Assembly (NCBI GenBank): GCA_008692225.1 | Contig: VICG01000001.1 | Coordinates: 980,501-1,044,500, forward strand | DNA: 64,000 nt | Source of the DNA: Monilinia fructicola | Lineage: Eukaryota; Ascomycota; Leotiomycetes; Helotiales; Sclerotiniaceae | Reading direction: 5' to 3' | Part shown: positions 46,899 through 59,143 of the stretch, in pieces | How the letters are laid out: each line of letters opens with the position of its first letter | How positions within the stretch are numbered: position 1 is the stretch's first letter | Notes under the pieces: generated by a model | What the model saw: the letters and a program-made list of their open reading frames with translations, nothing else | The model's database searches: none | Told to the model about the DNA's origin: nothing | Position numbers and translations under genes: made by a program

Positions 46899-49729
46899 GT
46901 CTGGCTTGTGTCCTGACTCCTGAGTCCTGGCATGGCAATCAACGTTGCACCCCCATCATTCTCTCTAAAAAGGAAACTCTATTCCACCCAGGGCAAGCCC
47001 CTCATTTCCTGTCAACTTCTTAATTGTCCACAATAATCGACCCGACATAACGGCGCCTTTGCTGCAGTGTGCAGTAAGCGATGCAAGGTCGGGATATGCC
47101 ATGTGGTTTGAACCTATGCCATCGCCAGGACCATAGGGTCTTCTTGATGTGATAAGATAATAGGATCGACAAGATCCAAAACCACTCACTCAGACCCTGT
47201 AACACAAGCACAGTCGGCAGGTTTACCGACTTCATTCGACCTTATTTGGACTTGATCTTCGCGGCGATAGCGACCAATATATGGTGAAAATATCAATTTT
47301 ACCAAACGGTCTTCAGAATTCTGCTCTATCGAACGATTGGATAGGTATATCTCCGGTAATTTCTATTTGTGGGGGCGTGTATTTGGAATTCCTACACAAC
47401 AGAGGATACTTTCACATCAACAACAATAAAGGGCACTGAGAAATTTAAGCTCCATCACGAAAGTCACCACGTGCAACATGTCTATCAATTGCCGTGCGTA
47501 AAGGTGCAGTATCACATTCGTGAAAGGAACCTTGCGTTATGATATTCGAGTCCCCCATCTCCAGTCTCCATCTCCAGTCAAGAACCCCATACGGAAAACA
47601 AAAAATCGAGCAATGAGCCCTGTGCATCTACAAGTGATGCATCCCAAGACACTCTAGAAAGAGATGGAATGTTCGTCTCTTCTGTAGGTACTCTATTACG
47701 CCATCCCCAATTCCCTTTTGAGATGTCCCAACAACGCAAACCTCAATCTCCTCCCCTAAGGGAAAGGTTAATCGGTGGGTTCATCAGAATTGGTGTCTCC
47801 GAACGGCCAAATCCTGTTGCACAAGCCCAAATCCGATCTCCCAGCATGCCATTTTGGGCATGTCGCACCTTTCCTTTTGTGTAACCAATCTATAGCCAAT
47901 GATGAGACCGGCTCACCAGACGTTTTCAAAACGACCCAGTATTTAAGATTTGCTTGGGGGGAAACGGGGACTAGAGTAGGCATGTCTCAGACCAGATGTC
48001 CATCAGATGTTGGACGTGAAAATATGCAGATACAGTATGAAGTTTAGACAATGTCTCATCCCATCTCTGGTACCGTGTCCACCACCTGTGAGCATTTAAG
48101 CATAGCAATAAACCATAACGACACGTCGTTTCTGGATCGAAGACGTAGCTTCCCATCAAATCCCGAGCTCAATTCCCGTGGATCCCGTGATCTGTATGGA
48201 GAAAGGGCAAAACCCCAGGTGTTCCACCACTACTCCGTACATCATCTCAGAGTACTGCTCAGCTGTAGAGTTTGACGTGCTATTTATGCACAGCATGTCT
48301 CAGTCTTGGCCCTCACGGGTGAAGAGTGTACAGTCCTTCCTACTAGACATGTCTCATACAGTCATACTAACATGATGCTATCACCAGCTATCAGAAGGGA
48401 TTTGTATCGAATTCGTGACAGAAGCTGCAAGTAAGGTAGCCCATAATATTGCATTGATTCACTCCGTAACCTTATATCCTGCGGGAGTATACCGGTGCAT
48501 CGGCATTCATACTGCACGTATCGGCATTCTATCAACCAAAGCCTCATGGAATCTACATGTCCTCAATCATCACAGATTCCCAAAGCACAAGTGCACACAC
48601 GCTAGTAATCTGCCGGCATCACCCTTAAACCATCCTCACCGAGCTTGACCGTTGCAACTAATATCTGCTAAGTACATTCCTACCTAGTCGTCACACATGC
48701 CCCAGCTCGCAGTATCGTAAAATCTCACTCCACCCAGGTATCTCACCTCACAAACACCCATCGACCATATACGAAGGCAATCTCACGCCCAAGACATGCC
48801 TCATCACAAAAAAGACAACTGATCGTCCAATATTTATCTGTCCTTTCATATAATCTCCCATCCAAACCCTATCAATCGATCCTCGTAAAAATAGTCCGGA
48901 TTGGAACTAACACTTATGCTTATACTATCCACTTGTGCATACCATATAGCACAATACCATCCCTCGCCTCGGACATATAGTTAGTAATTTGCCACCCCCT
49001 TTATCCCTAACCCCGCTATCTGACCCGAGACCCAGGAAAGATGGTGATTGGTATGTATATCTGGATACTGCCCCTCTATACCACCGATCTCATCCTCGAG
49101 CTCCAGTCAAATTCAGTAAGACAGGTGAACTTCAACTCTAGTGGCCGTAGTTTAGCTGTTTCAATACTCTCCCCTGGATACGATTTCTACCTAAGGATAC
49201 TACCTCGACTTCCTCCAATCACCAACTAGAACACACGGTTGTCTCCCAGAACATAGGAAAGTAGCCATCTATCCGAAGGATGCTGATAGCGCATTATTTT
49301 GTGAACATGTCCGTTTAGGTTTTCCCAAGCATTAACTGCAGAAAAGATTTTCCCAATGAGTCCACAGTGAAAGTTGGGACGAACCTAGTAGACGAAAGTT
49401 TCTGAAATCCCAACCCAATCTTAACGTTTAGATGGTTCTTAGATCTCTCAAAGCAGATTCAATTTCTCCACTTCTTCAATTACTCACATTTCAGATCTCC
49501 CCTATTACCCCACTGCCCGTCTTCGACAGCCATCCCCTCAAACTCCGTTCCAATCGTCACACCCATGCATGCCCATCTAAGAAATATATGCCCTACAAAT
49601 CAAGACTCCCGTCCGCATAAGCAGCACCAAGCAAACGCCATCTATGCCCATTTCCATGTCTGTATCCATCATAAATTAAAGTTTCCCGTACCACATGAAT
49701 GCACACTGTCCACTCAGCACCCTATCAGC

Positions 49730-51502
49730 CTACTCGTCATCTTGCACCAATTCCTTAATCTCTCCACCAGTATCGCCACCTCCCAAAACCCCACCATTTG
49801 CAGCTCCTCCGTTCGTAAACTGTAAATCCCTCTCTTTACCCTTCCCACTATCCCCTCCATCCCTATCCCAGAAATCTACTTCATCGATAATATCATAGAG
49901 GATATCCTCTACGATTTGCTCATCGTATCGCTCGCTCGCTGCTCTAATTTTGGTGGAGGATGATTCATCATTTGTCATATCCACATCATCACCTTCTGCG
50001 CTTGAATCTGGAGGAGGATACCACCATTGAGGACCGAAATTGACTTCTGCTGCCCCGCCGCGGAAGACTGATACAGCGGGAAAATAACCAAGCATACCAT
50101 CATCTAGACCTTCTCTAGCACCGACTTGAGGTTGCGGTTTCGATGCGTGTGGGAGGAAAGACAAGAGATCCGTGAATGGTATTCCAATTAACTTTCCGTT
50201 TTTGTAGATTTTGATGGACGAGTGCGGAAGTGTGCGAAGAGCGGGTACAGGGTGGGTTGGGCCAGGATCTTGACTTGCAGATGCGACGCCCCCAGCTGAT
50301 GATATGACTGGCGATGGGTTCATGAGTTCTTCAAGTTCTTTGCAAGTAGAGTATTCGATTTGTTCGAAGTAGAGGTGGGTTTTGAAACGGATAGGTACTC
50401 GATCTCGTATCATATCTGCTCGTTCTATCCCACCATCATCTTCATCCGTTAGATCAACTGCTGGATTGTAATTTCCTTCAACGACTTTTCGATGCAGTCT
50501 TTCGGATGGTAGATTAATCTCTAATCCAATAACGTCTCCTTCATATATCGATTCTCCTGCAGGGAAGAAGTCCTTGGGTCGAGACATCCAAACTTTTTGA
50601 CCGGCTACATCCCGGATGCCATAACTATACGCATCAAATCCGACTGGTGCATCCTGAGCTGCTTCTCTTCGTGCGAATCCCATACGAACATGCCCATGCG
50701 ATTCTTGAGCAGGTTCTCCTGGTTTAGGCTTGGGTACACCACTTGTAATCTTGCACTCCCAATACCAACGTCCCTCCCTTATGCCCACATTCGCTTTGGC
50801 CATTCTGAACCCCTTATCAGTTGTAACGTGTCTCGCGGTTTCATCCATCATCATGTGAGGAGCTGAGTCCTCAAAACTTAATCGGGCACCGAAAGGTTCT
50901 GTTTCTGTTTGACGATAATAAAGAATGGAAGGAAAAGCCGGATCTGCTATGCCACGAGTATATCGAAAGTTCTTCTTGTTATATACGCTGTTCATATAAG
51001 CCCCAGTTTCTACAAAGAAGGTACCAAAAACTTACTGGTCAGTAGTCTCGTGGAATTGAATCTTGGTACCATCTGGCGCAATCTTGGTGTGCGAAGGAAC
51101 GAGGGTCGGTCCACGAGGAGCTTCAAAATCTGGCAGTTTCGGCGGAGGTATCTTATATCGTAGAGGCGTTATGCAATTTAATACGGCTTTCTTCTTATTT
51201 GAAGAGCTTGACCTTGGATCCGGTGTAGCTCTTGCACTTCCTTCGGGCGCAAGTGATCCAGCTTTCGATTCCCTCTTCTTCAACGATTCTTTTTTAGCCC
51301 TCGAAGCTCGTTCACGAATACTACCTGGTGTTTCATCACCAGTCTTTTGTACTTTGAACTCTGGGTTGAGAGGTGACGAGACTGCAGGTTGATGGTCATC
51401 TTCAAGAGCGCGCTTTTGCGCAAATGCTGATACTGGCGGAAGAATTGGTGTGTTGGCTGAGGGTGTAGAGCCTCTTCTTGGTGATTGCCCATCAACTGAC
51501 AT
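49730..51502 (-). CDS. bre2: COMPASS histone H3K4 methyltransferase subunit Bre2 (ASH2-like, SPRY domain)
   Basis: Two exons (51502-51036 and 50987-49730) give 574 residues. The 48-nt intron joins FHETTD to HVYNKKNFRYTRGIADP. Residues about 1-130 are disordered, Ser/Lys/Pro-rich with a basic patch. The SPRY domain begins around DETARHVTTDKGFRMAKANV. It contains GRWYWECKI, HVRMGFARREA and GFDAYSYGIRD, and after an insertion continues to the segment SIKIYKNGKLIGIPF and the late strand GYFPAVSVFRGGAAEVNFGP. Both features are typical of fungal Bre2/Ash2. Bre2 pairs with Sdc1 and stimulates Set1 for H3K4 methylation in the nucleus. The C-terminal Asp/Gly-rich tail includes a helix rich in Glu, Ile and Asp. 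The frame is intact. Confidence 0.93.
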
Positions 51503-52257
51503 CTTTATATCTTGTAGCTATCTTTTGACCGGACACAACGGTGAGATGAACACAATTGAGGTATGTTTTATGGTATGGAATGGATCAAAATGCTGGTTTT
51601 GTGTATCTAGAATATTGAACCTATTACATCTATTGTGCACGGACCATGACGCTAAGCTATAATACCCCACACTAACAGTAACCACCTCCTTCCTCCTGGA
51701 CAGGGCTCCCGAGGTCCTCTTATAGTCAAGGCATAGCAGTTTGAATTGAGATGATAGGAACCTCAGATTTCTCATTTTGGAACTATGATCAGTAGGTAGG
51801 TGGGTATGTATCGATACACTTCTCACTTGGTCAACGACGGTAGTGTTGTAACTTTCCCTTAAGATTGCTGCTATCTAACAACATTATCAATGCTTGCTCA
51901 TTTGGCCTTTGACTAAGTGTTGCCATTGCTATTGGTGCTATCTAGCAACATAATTAATTCTTCCTCACTCGGTATTTGACCAAATATGAAATCCTTCCCT
52001 GAAAATCGCTCTCCCTTCCCAGGTGAACGATTATGCAACCTCCATTTTCAGGGAGCCCCATAACTGCATATCAGACAATATGAACTAAAACTCCTCGAGA
52101 TATTAGCGCATCAGATCATCGTAACCACATATCAGACAACGTAAACCAAAATACCCAGGCACACCAGCGAACCAAAGTGACCATGTTTCCAGGGTAGTAT
52201 TTCCGGAAATGCATTTGAAATGAATTGTCGTACCTAGTGGAATAGACAACGTGAAAG
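51503..52257. other. Intergenic region upstream of bre2, no gene seen
   Basis: About 750 bp between the bre2 start and the 3' end of the F-box-like gene. Two similar TGCTATCTAACAACAT / TGCTATCTAGCAACAT blocks occur at about 51869 and 51936. No gene is recognisable. Confidence 0.4.
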
Positions 52258-53619
52258 TTATTGTGTTAGATAAGCAATCGACATAACATTTTTGTCAAGC
52301 TCCTCATTATCATCAACGGGATGGGGTTCCTCATTTGGCATATCTTCCTCATCATCGCTAACTGGATCTGGCACGTATTTGACAGGTTTGGCGCTTTTGA
52401 GCTTTTGAATCCTGGTCGACTGTCTTGTTGGGGTGGAAGGGAGGTGATTTAAGGCCTGCAAAAGTGGTTAGGAAGACAAATGTGGTATATGTAATTATAC
52501 AACAGTGGACTTACCGTAGACGGTGCTACTGGTGGTGGTGGTGTTGTCAATTTCTTGATCAAAAACTTCTCAAAAAGTCTTAATCTCTGCCTCGGTTATA
52601 AAGCCACTGGACATAACCTGTTCGATGCCAAAGGCCTTTGAAACGACAACTTTTTTGAGGTGGCGAAGACTAACGAGCTTATCAAAACCATTGCTTCTAC
52701 TGAACTTTCGAATGCTGATATCGTCCTGGTAGAGAAATTGTAGTTTACGGCTATAAAGTGCAAAACCATTAGCCCTCTCCACACAACCGCCGTTTAATTT
52801 GATTTCCAAAGTCTCGATATTTGGGCAAGAGGCGAGCATCCCGAAAACGAACACATCTTTAGTAAAGCTACCAGTCCAAGCACATTTGACATGGCGGATG
52901 TTCTGAATCAAGATTTGTTTGTCGAGTTTGAGAGTCTTCAAGCTAGGGACACTCAGGTCAAAGGTATTCTTCCACAAGAACTTCTCACATTCTGCATTGA
53001 CAGAGCGACAAGTTGCAAGAAGGCCAAGTGCAAGATGTGGTTCAATGCGTGCGGGATGCTCAGGATATAATGAGGTGCCGGGATTCGAAATCAGAGCAAA
53101 TTCGTAGATCTTGTATCGCAACTCGATCGGGAGCTTTTTGAAGCGAAAGACTTTTCCACCTGGAATCCAACTGTTAGTCTATCTGAGTGAAGTTTACGTA
53201 TGCATGTGTGTCACAAAACATAGATTCCAGTACGTACTTGCAGTAAAGACAGCTCGATCCAAATTCGCTGTAACATCGTTCAAAGACTTCTGGCTGGCTC
53301 TGAAAACCTCAACGCTTTCTGGAGTGGAAGCCATTCTTGCCTCATTCTCTTCTGAGCTAATGTCTTCATGCGTAACGTTGCCGATGTTAACAACCTCGTA
53401 TTTTCCATTGCCAAGTTTGCGAATCATCCACAATCCATCCTCAATATCATCATTTTCCAAGGTAACAGTCTTGTAAATCCGATCAATAGGGCTGGTGACA
53501 ACAGGCTTATCTCCCTCTAGTTGGTTAAGCTTCTTATTGGTCTTGACCATGTCCTTTTTCTTGGTGGATAGCTTGGACTTTGTGGCCTTGGCAGTAGCCT
53601 TTCTTGCAGGGCGAGGCAT
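52258..53619 (-). CDS. F-box/2EXR-like protein of unknown target; one frame break
   Basis: Three exons (53619-53238, 53159-52515, 52455-52258) give 407 residues after one correction. The N-terminus is Lys/Ala-rich (MPRPARKATAKATKSK), followed by a short folded stretch (GLWMIRKLGNGKYEVVNIG). The second exon carries the 2EXR/F-box-like signature FKKLPIELRYKIYEFAL, then a leucine-rich pattern (LLATCRSVNAECEKFLW, VKCAWTG, LEIKLNGGC) common in large fungal families of unknown function. At 52572-52576 (T5 on the coding strand) one T appears extra. As written the protein stops after EAEIKTF; without it the frame continues through a Pro run, a GTAAGT intron and a Ser/Asp/Glu-rich tail to 52258. The corrected length is divisible by three, which supports this model. 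A genuine stop at 52570 is possible. Confidence 0.7.
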
Positions 53620-55126
53620 TGTGAGGTAATTGACCGCTGTAAGTAGTATCAGCAGAGTTCAGAGGAGATTTGATAGAGCTAGATTGCTTGAGACCAAATG
53701 TGGTCACCTCAATTCATATATATCTATATGGAGGAAAGACACAAGTCTTTGGGAAAGCACACTGCTCTACATCAATGCCATTATATCTACCTAGGTAGAC
53801 AAAAAGGAAAAAAACAAACGGGCACTGAAACAACTGAAGGCTGTGCACCAAGACATGTAGATCGGGAAGTAGGGAAGGAGATTTTGAGCTAGAATACCCA
53901 CAGAAGTTTCTTAGATGGAAGTGAGATTACTCTTTGCTTTACAAAAAGTGTAGTAAAGTTTTGATGCGAGACTTCAAGTTTGGAGATCTCAGAAGGTCGA
54001 TCTGTGGATGGGGAGATGTAATGTCAAAAGTGAGGCTACACCCAAATGATGTAGTTGAAAAGAAGGAGAGGGTTTGATGGGATTGAGTTGATGATAATCA
54101 AAGACTCAACATCTATAGAAAGATCCTTATCTTTCTATTGATGTATACAAACGAAGGTGGTTGTTGGAAAAACAAAAGGTGGTGGATATTGTCTTGAATA
54201 AAGAGTGTCGCGTTATCAACGTTGCCAGGCCAAAGAGACGCAAGTTAAAGTGACGTGAGTTGAATCGACTCAGACCTGTCGACCTGCCGACCTGCTGACC
54301 TGCCGTAGAATATCTAAAGTTAGTGCAGTATTTTGGTGAATTATGGTGAACCAGACAAGAGGAGAGGTTATTCAAACCACCTGGGCAACCTTGGAATTCT
54401 CAAGTTGTATCCTTCTTGATAGAAGCTGGAGGGAAGAGAAGGGGGTGGTCCAGTGAGAACCTTGGTTACTAAGCACCTAAGTAGGTATATCAGTTTGTGG
54501 TATATCAGTTCGTAATTTACCTTAAGAGCTTACCTAAGAGCCGTAGAAACTGAAATTGCCGAATTAGGCAATTATGCAACGATGAGAGAACCCTTGGACC
54601 GTGGACCCTGGACCTTATAGAAAGTTATCAATACAGATACGTACTGTCCACCTAGTAGGTATCCATGGATCAACTCAACTCAACTCAACTCAACTCAACT
54701 CAACTCAACTCAACTAAACACAAATCATTTCAATTCAGTCCAATTCAATTACCTTTCAGCACAGATTGCTGCAAATCTTTTGTGAATTTGACAAAGACGA
54801 AATTGAATCAACAAAAAAAGTAACTGCAATATGAATATAATCAATAATTCCTTTGCGAGCTGTAAAGTCGCAGAAAACGTGAATGGTGTCAGAAAGTATT
54901 CATTTTACTACTATAAATACTACTGTGAAGAATACTACTGTGAGGATGAATACAGACTTTTGATGAAATAAGGGTATACTTTTTGTCTGCAAAATCTATC
55001 ATCAATCTTCTGCCCTTATCCCAAATGTAACACCACCTACGCCCTTTTCACAATCATTTCAATATACAAGTCCGCTATATTGCATCAGTAAATGGCACTT
55101 ATGTCATAATCCAAGCAGAAATGAAC
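53620..55126. other. Intergenic region with a CAACT array
   Basis: About 1.5 kb with no recognisable gene. The pentanucleotide repeat at 54671-54715 is the only notable structure. The arp9 3' end may extend to 55059. Confidence 0.45.
54671..54715 (+). repeat. (CAACT)9 pentanucleotide repeat
   Basis: Nine perfect tandem CAACT units in intergenic DNA. Confidence 0.95.
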
Positions 55127-57165
55127 TTACACTTGGTGGATGGCAGTCGGTCCCTCTTCATTAAAATCAACCCGCGACAAGAATCCCTTCGATAATCCTT
55201 GATCAACAACGAAAATCACCTTGGCAGCTACCTGAGATCCTAAGAATACGGCTTCTTCATAAGTCTTCCACTCTGGGAAGTATCCTGGAGGAGTGGCAAC
55301 TTTGATGCTGGTAGGCGACTGTGAGTGCGACGAATGCTGAGCATTTGCACCGCTGTTAAATGAAGCAATCGACAAGTTGGGGTTCAGTGCAGGATTCGAA
55401 GCAGTAGTTGCCGCAAGAAGCAAAGGGTTTACGGCACTGGCTGAGGGAACTGGATGTGGTGTGGAGGAGAAAGAAGCATTTGGTGTCATAGAACCTGTAC
55501 CAGAAGGTGTTGCTAGGTTTGAAGGAAGTTCGCTCATAAACATCGTTGCAGAACTGGGTGATATGAGATATCGGCTGTTGAGTGTTGCAATAAGCGCATC
55601 CTTAAAGCCTCTGACTTTTGATCCTGATCCACAGATGATCAATGAATCCCAAGCATCTTGGCGTTTGGAAATATCATCAACGGAGAGGATTGTTCTGTAT
55701 ACAGTATCCGCTATGGAGTCCATATAGCTTTCACTTGCTGCTTGAAATCGTTCTAAACCAATATCAATATCCCTTCTCAGGCGATCCGGGTGCTCATCTT
55801 CCCAGGATTTCTGTCTGCGCGCTGTTTTTGCTTGTTCACGAGCCGCAGTACCTTCTACTGCAGTGTCGGTACTTGTCGTAACCTCAGAAGTTGTATCAGT
55901 GGGCTGATCGCTAGTCTTTGTCGCATCAATAGGAGTCAATGATACACCTTCATGGTTCGCGGTGGACGCTGACTCGGGCGTCTTTTGGCGTTTTCCGTTT
56001 GGCTCGGGAAGTGATGATTCGTAGTGGAAGGTAGCACGAGGTCTCTTCGAATTTGGCAGTCTTACTGGCTTTGCTGCAGCTGCCTCTGCTGCCTCTTTGT
56101 CCTTCTGTGCTTTCTTAGAAGCTTTTCCAGCTTTCTCTCTTTCAATTTTCGCAAGATATTCTTGGGTCTTCCCACTTGCAACAATACTGGCAACGTCCAA
56201 AACACCATCTTCGTCTGCAATATCAACACTGTTGGTGTCTTCTTCTCCGACTTCAGTATTGTGTCCAGGTCCACGAGGTGCTTCTGTAACTCTAACATTT
56301 GGTCCAGACGAAAGTGCGCCCGTAGAAGCTGCAGCCGCAGGGTTACTTACAGTCTCTACATTCTCTTCATCCCCTGGTAACGGAGTTCCTGGAGTTAATA
56401 TCTCACAAATTGGACTTTTCTTTAATTGCTCTGCCATATCCCTCGTGAAATCCTTCGACTTCAGCAACTCTTGTAGGCGCAATGTCATAGCCTCTCCACC
56501 TGATTGTGGTATATTTCCTCTACCAGTAATTTGGAAATCCGTAACAGCAGTAACGTCAATCTTCTCGAATCCTACATCAATGACCGTTGAGTTTGCAATA
56601 CCAAAGGCGTATGAAGTTGCCAGAGCGCTATCCATAATGCAAAGTGCAGGAGTTCTGAACTTTTCGAATATGAATTGGGTGAGGTCTTCGTGATTCTTGG
56701 CAGTCCAGGCAGGTTGCGCGATCAACATAACTGGTGTGTGGAGAGCTGGCGACAATTGATTGTGAACATGGTGTAGGAAGGCGCAAAAAGCTGGTAGGTT
56801 CTCAATTCGGCCCTCTGAACATTATCAGTAAATAGAAAATCTCCGAAAGATACATAGACAGACCTTTCAATGGCCAAATGGCGCCTTCATCATCTTCAGG
56901 AACTTCTTCTAGCTCTTCCTCCTCATCTGCCTTGTCTTCTTTAACTCCAGCCATTTCAGTGTCACCATTCGTTGTAGCTGAAGCATCTTTCTTTTTTGGT
57001 CGAATTTTTGTATGGTTCGTAGCTTTTCCCATCAGGAGCTAAAAACATACGAGTGGGAAATCGTCGTTGTGGTGGTGTAAAAGATTCGGGGAGTCCTAGC
57101 TGAGCCAGAGTTGTTTGTGAGCCTGGCGCAATGATGAGGATATGCTCATCCTTGAAGGGTGGCAT
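55127..57165 (-). CDS. arp9: Actin-related protein Arp9, SWI/SNF-RSC subunit; one frame break
   Basis: Two exons (57165-56864, 56814-55127) give 662 residues after one correction. I chose the ATG at 57165 because MPPFKDEHILIIAPGSQTT is the usual fungal Arp9 start; an in-frame ATG at 57381 adds unlikely residues. The actin fold shows in SQTTLAQLGLPESF, HTPVMLIAQPAW, LCIMDSALATSYAFG, STVIDVGFEKIDVTAV and the late LIICGSGSKVRGF. A long charged insertion lies between the subdomains. In yeast Arp7/Arp9 form a heterodimer on the HSA helix of the remodeller ATPase. At 57005-57009 (A5 on the coding strand) one A is extra: without correction the protein ends about 15 codons later, with it YEPYK joins IRPKKKDASATT. 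The 3' end is ambiguous: a GTAAGT just before the stop could open an intron leading to a stop at 55059. Confidence 0.85.
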
Positions 57166-59102
57166 TTTTTGCGGATGGTAGTGGTGGTTCGGATCAATTT
57201 TGGTAGTAGTTCCCCTTGGGCCTTGGGTTGGAGACGCGACGAAATTGTCGTAGTTAACCAGAGGTGAAATCAGGCTGAGTTGATAATTTTTTGAAATGTG
57301 GTTCACGTTTTGCTGATCTAGAATTGAGGTTGTTTGTTCATAGAGACGCGACAAGTTCGGCTTAGATGATCCGAGCTTCACAAGGCTACGATCACATGAC
57401 TCTATAAGCTAGTATAGAACTAATTATAAACTAGTGTGATATCAACTTCACTCCAGAAAATGGGGACCCGATATAAAGTATTGAAATAGACATTAACATC
57501 AATCCTCCTTGATTCTATCAAGAGTATCAAGTTTTCACGATATTAAGCAACTTTCTACTCCCACAAGCTCTACTCCCACACTTTGATTGTCCATCAGAGT
57601 ATCTGATTGATCACTGAATATCAAAAACTCTTTCCAAATGCATGCTACAATTGACAGTTCCTCTCAAACAGAGTGCTTATAGTCTTTTGTAAATGTCATC
57701 ACGGATGAAGTATCATAGCATTGAGGAGGACCTTTGCAATCAGTTTCCCTAGCAGGAACGATTATAATTTCATTTTTGCATCAAGTATCATGCAATTCAT
57801 TCAAATATTAATGCCAATAAGTCTTTGGTATATTCGAAGTGAATATCAACCTATTCTTATCAAGTAAGAGTAAAAGGTTGTGGAATGATCTTCGAGGTCT
57901 TGTTTTGATGATTCACAAGGTTGTATTATCAAAGAGATCAGACTCTGAAGCTCAAGAAATCTGCTTTGTGCGCTTGCTTTCTACGTTATTTGAATCGCCG
58001 GAAGTTCTAGCTACCACAATGTATATGCGTGTGCTGAATACCACCTCACATCATTATACTACACCATTCAGATATCCCCTCGACTCTTTTCGCAACTCTT
58101 TTCGCTTCGCCAAAAACGATGGAATTGGTGCAATGGGGCTTGGTCAAATACCGCATCCCTATAGGTTCACTCGGTAAGACCTATACCACATTCAGGCAAG
58201 TCAAACTTCTCCGGAAATCTTAACAGGGGAAATGTACGAACAGTTAAATCACATGTGTTTTGTATTAATTGAGAATATCTTGTTGCACTTCTACATTTTG
58301 GAACTTCTCCGAGCTATCTGGATTTTCCAAGTTCAAAAGAGAGGTCTGGAGATATCATGACACATAGGTATGCAATTTGTGACCTAGGGTGAGACGTCGC
58401 AAGATCTTGAGCACGAACTGGGCAATCATGTACTTTCTACTGATGACTATTGTTGCAAGTCTGAAATCTGGAAGATTTCCGTCTGGGCTATGAAAGTGTA
58501 AATTGGAATTCTGACTGGTTTTGTTGCATGTCTAAATTATGAAGAATCTCCGCGCAGTATACACCCAGGGTTCAGGAATTAAGGACCAGAAATTCTGATG
58601 ATTCTGTGCACGTCTGGACTTTTGGCCCTCCCCGGGCAGGATATACACTAAGATGATGAAGCGAGAGATTTATATCTCATAGAAGATCAAATGTGAGTCC
58701 GAAATCGCGGCTATTTAAGTTTTATTCCTTCATAAGATTTCTAAAAATTCCAATGTTGTACCTTCCGCTTTCGAGCCCTCTTTCTTGCCATCCTGTCCTC
58801 TTAATCTTTCCCACAAATCTTTTCAAGGTAATTGAATTCCTGTAGTCATTGCCTTTCTTTGCAATTACAAATTCATCTACATTGTTAAAATCTTATTTAA
58901 ATCCTTTAACATTGTTACTAGAACACCGACTCCTGCCCCTAAGAAAGTTCTAATTGTACACTTAGCATACGTCACCCCATTTCTAACCATCCTCACGATA
59001 GATGACAAGTATAGGATCATTTCCTACTATTAATTTTGAAGTTTGAACATCCGTCATATTTTGTACTCGCATAGTTTACAAATAATGGTCCTATATGCGC
59101 TT

Positions 59103-59143
<41 letters not shown>

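Larger units (their letters stand above)
44014..49729. other. 5.7-kb gene-free intergenic block
   Basis: No protein or RNA gene is recognisable between the Zn2Cys6 gene (start) and bre2 (3' end), both minus strand. The block holds a GGT/AGT microsatellite (about 44811-44895), a tandem repeat (45250-45323) and a cluster of TACCGGTA palindromes (45739-46898). It is probably the long upstream region of the regulator gene. Confidence 0.5.

Noticed and set aside
57381..57381. Upstream ATG as arp9 start
   Set aside because: The family N-terminus MPPFKDEH starts at 57165, and the 72 extra residues look like translated leader.
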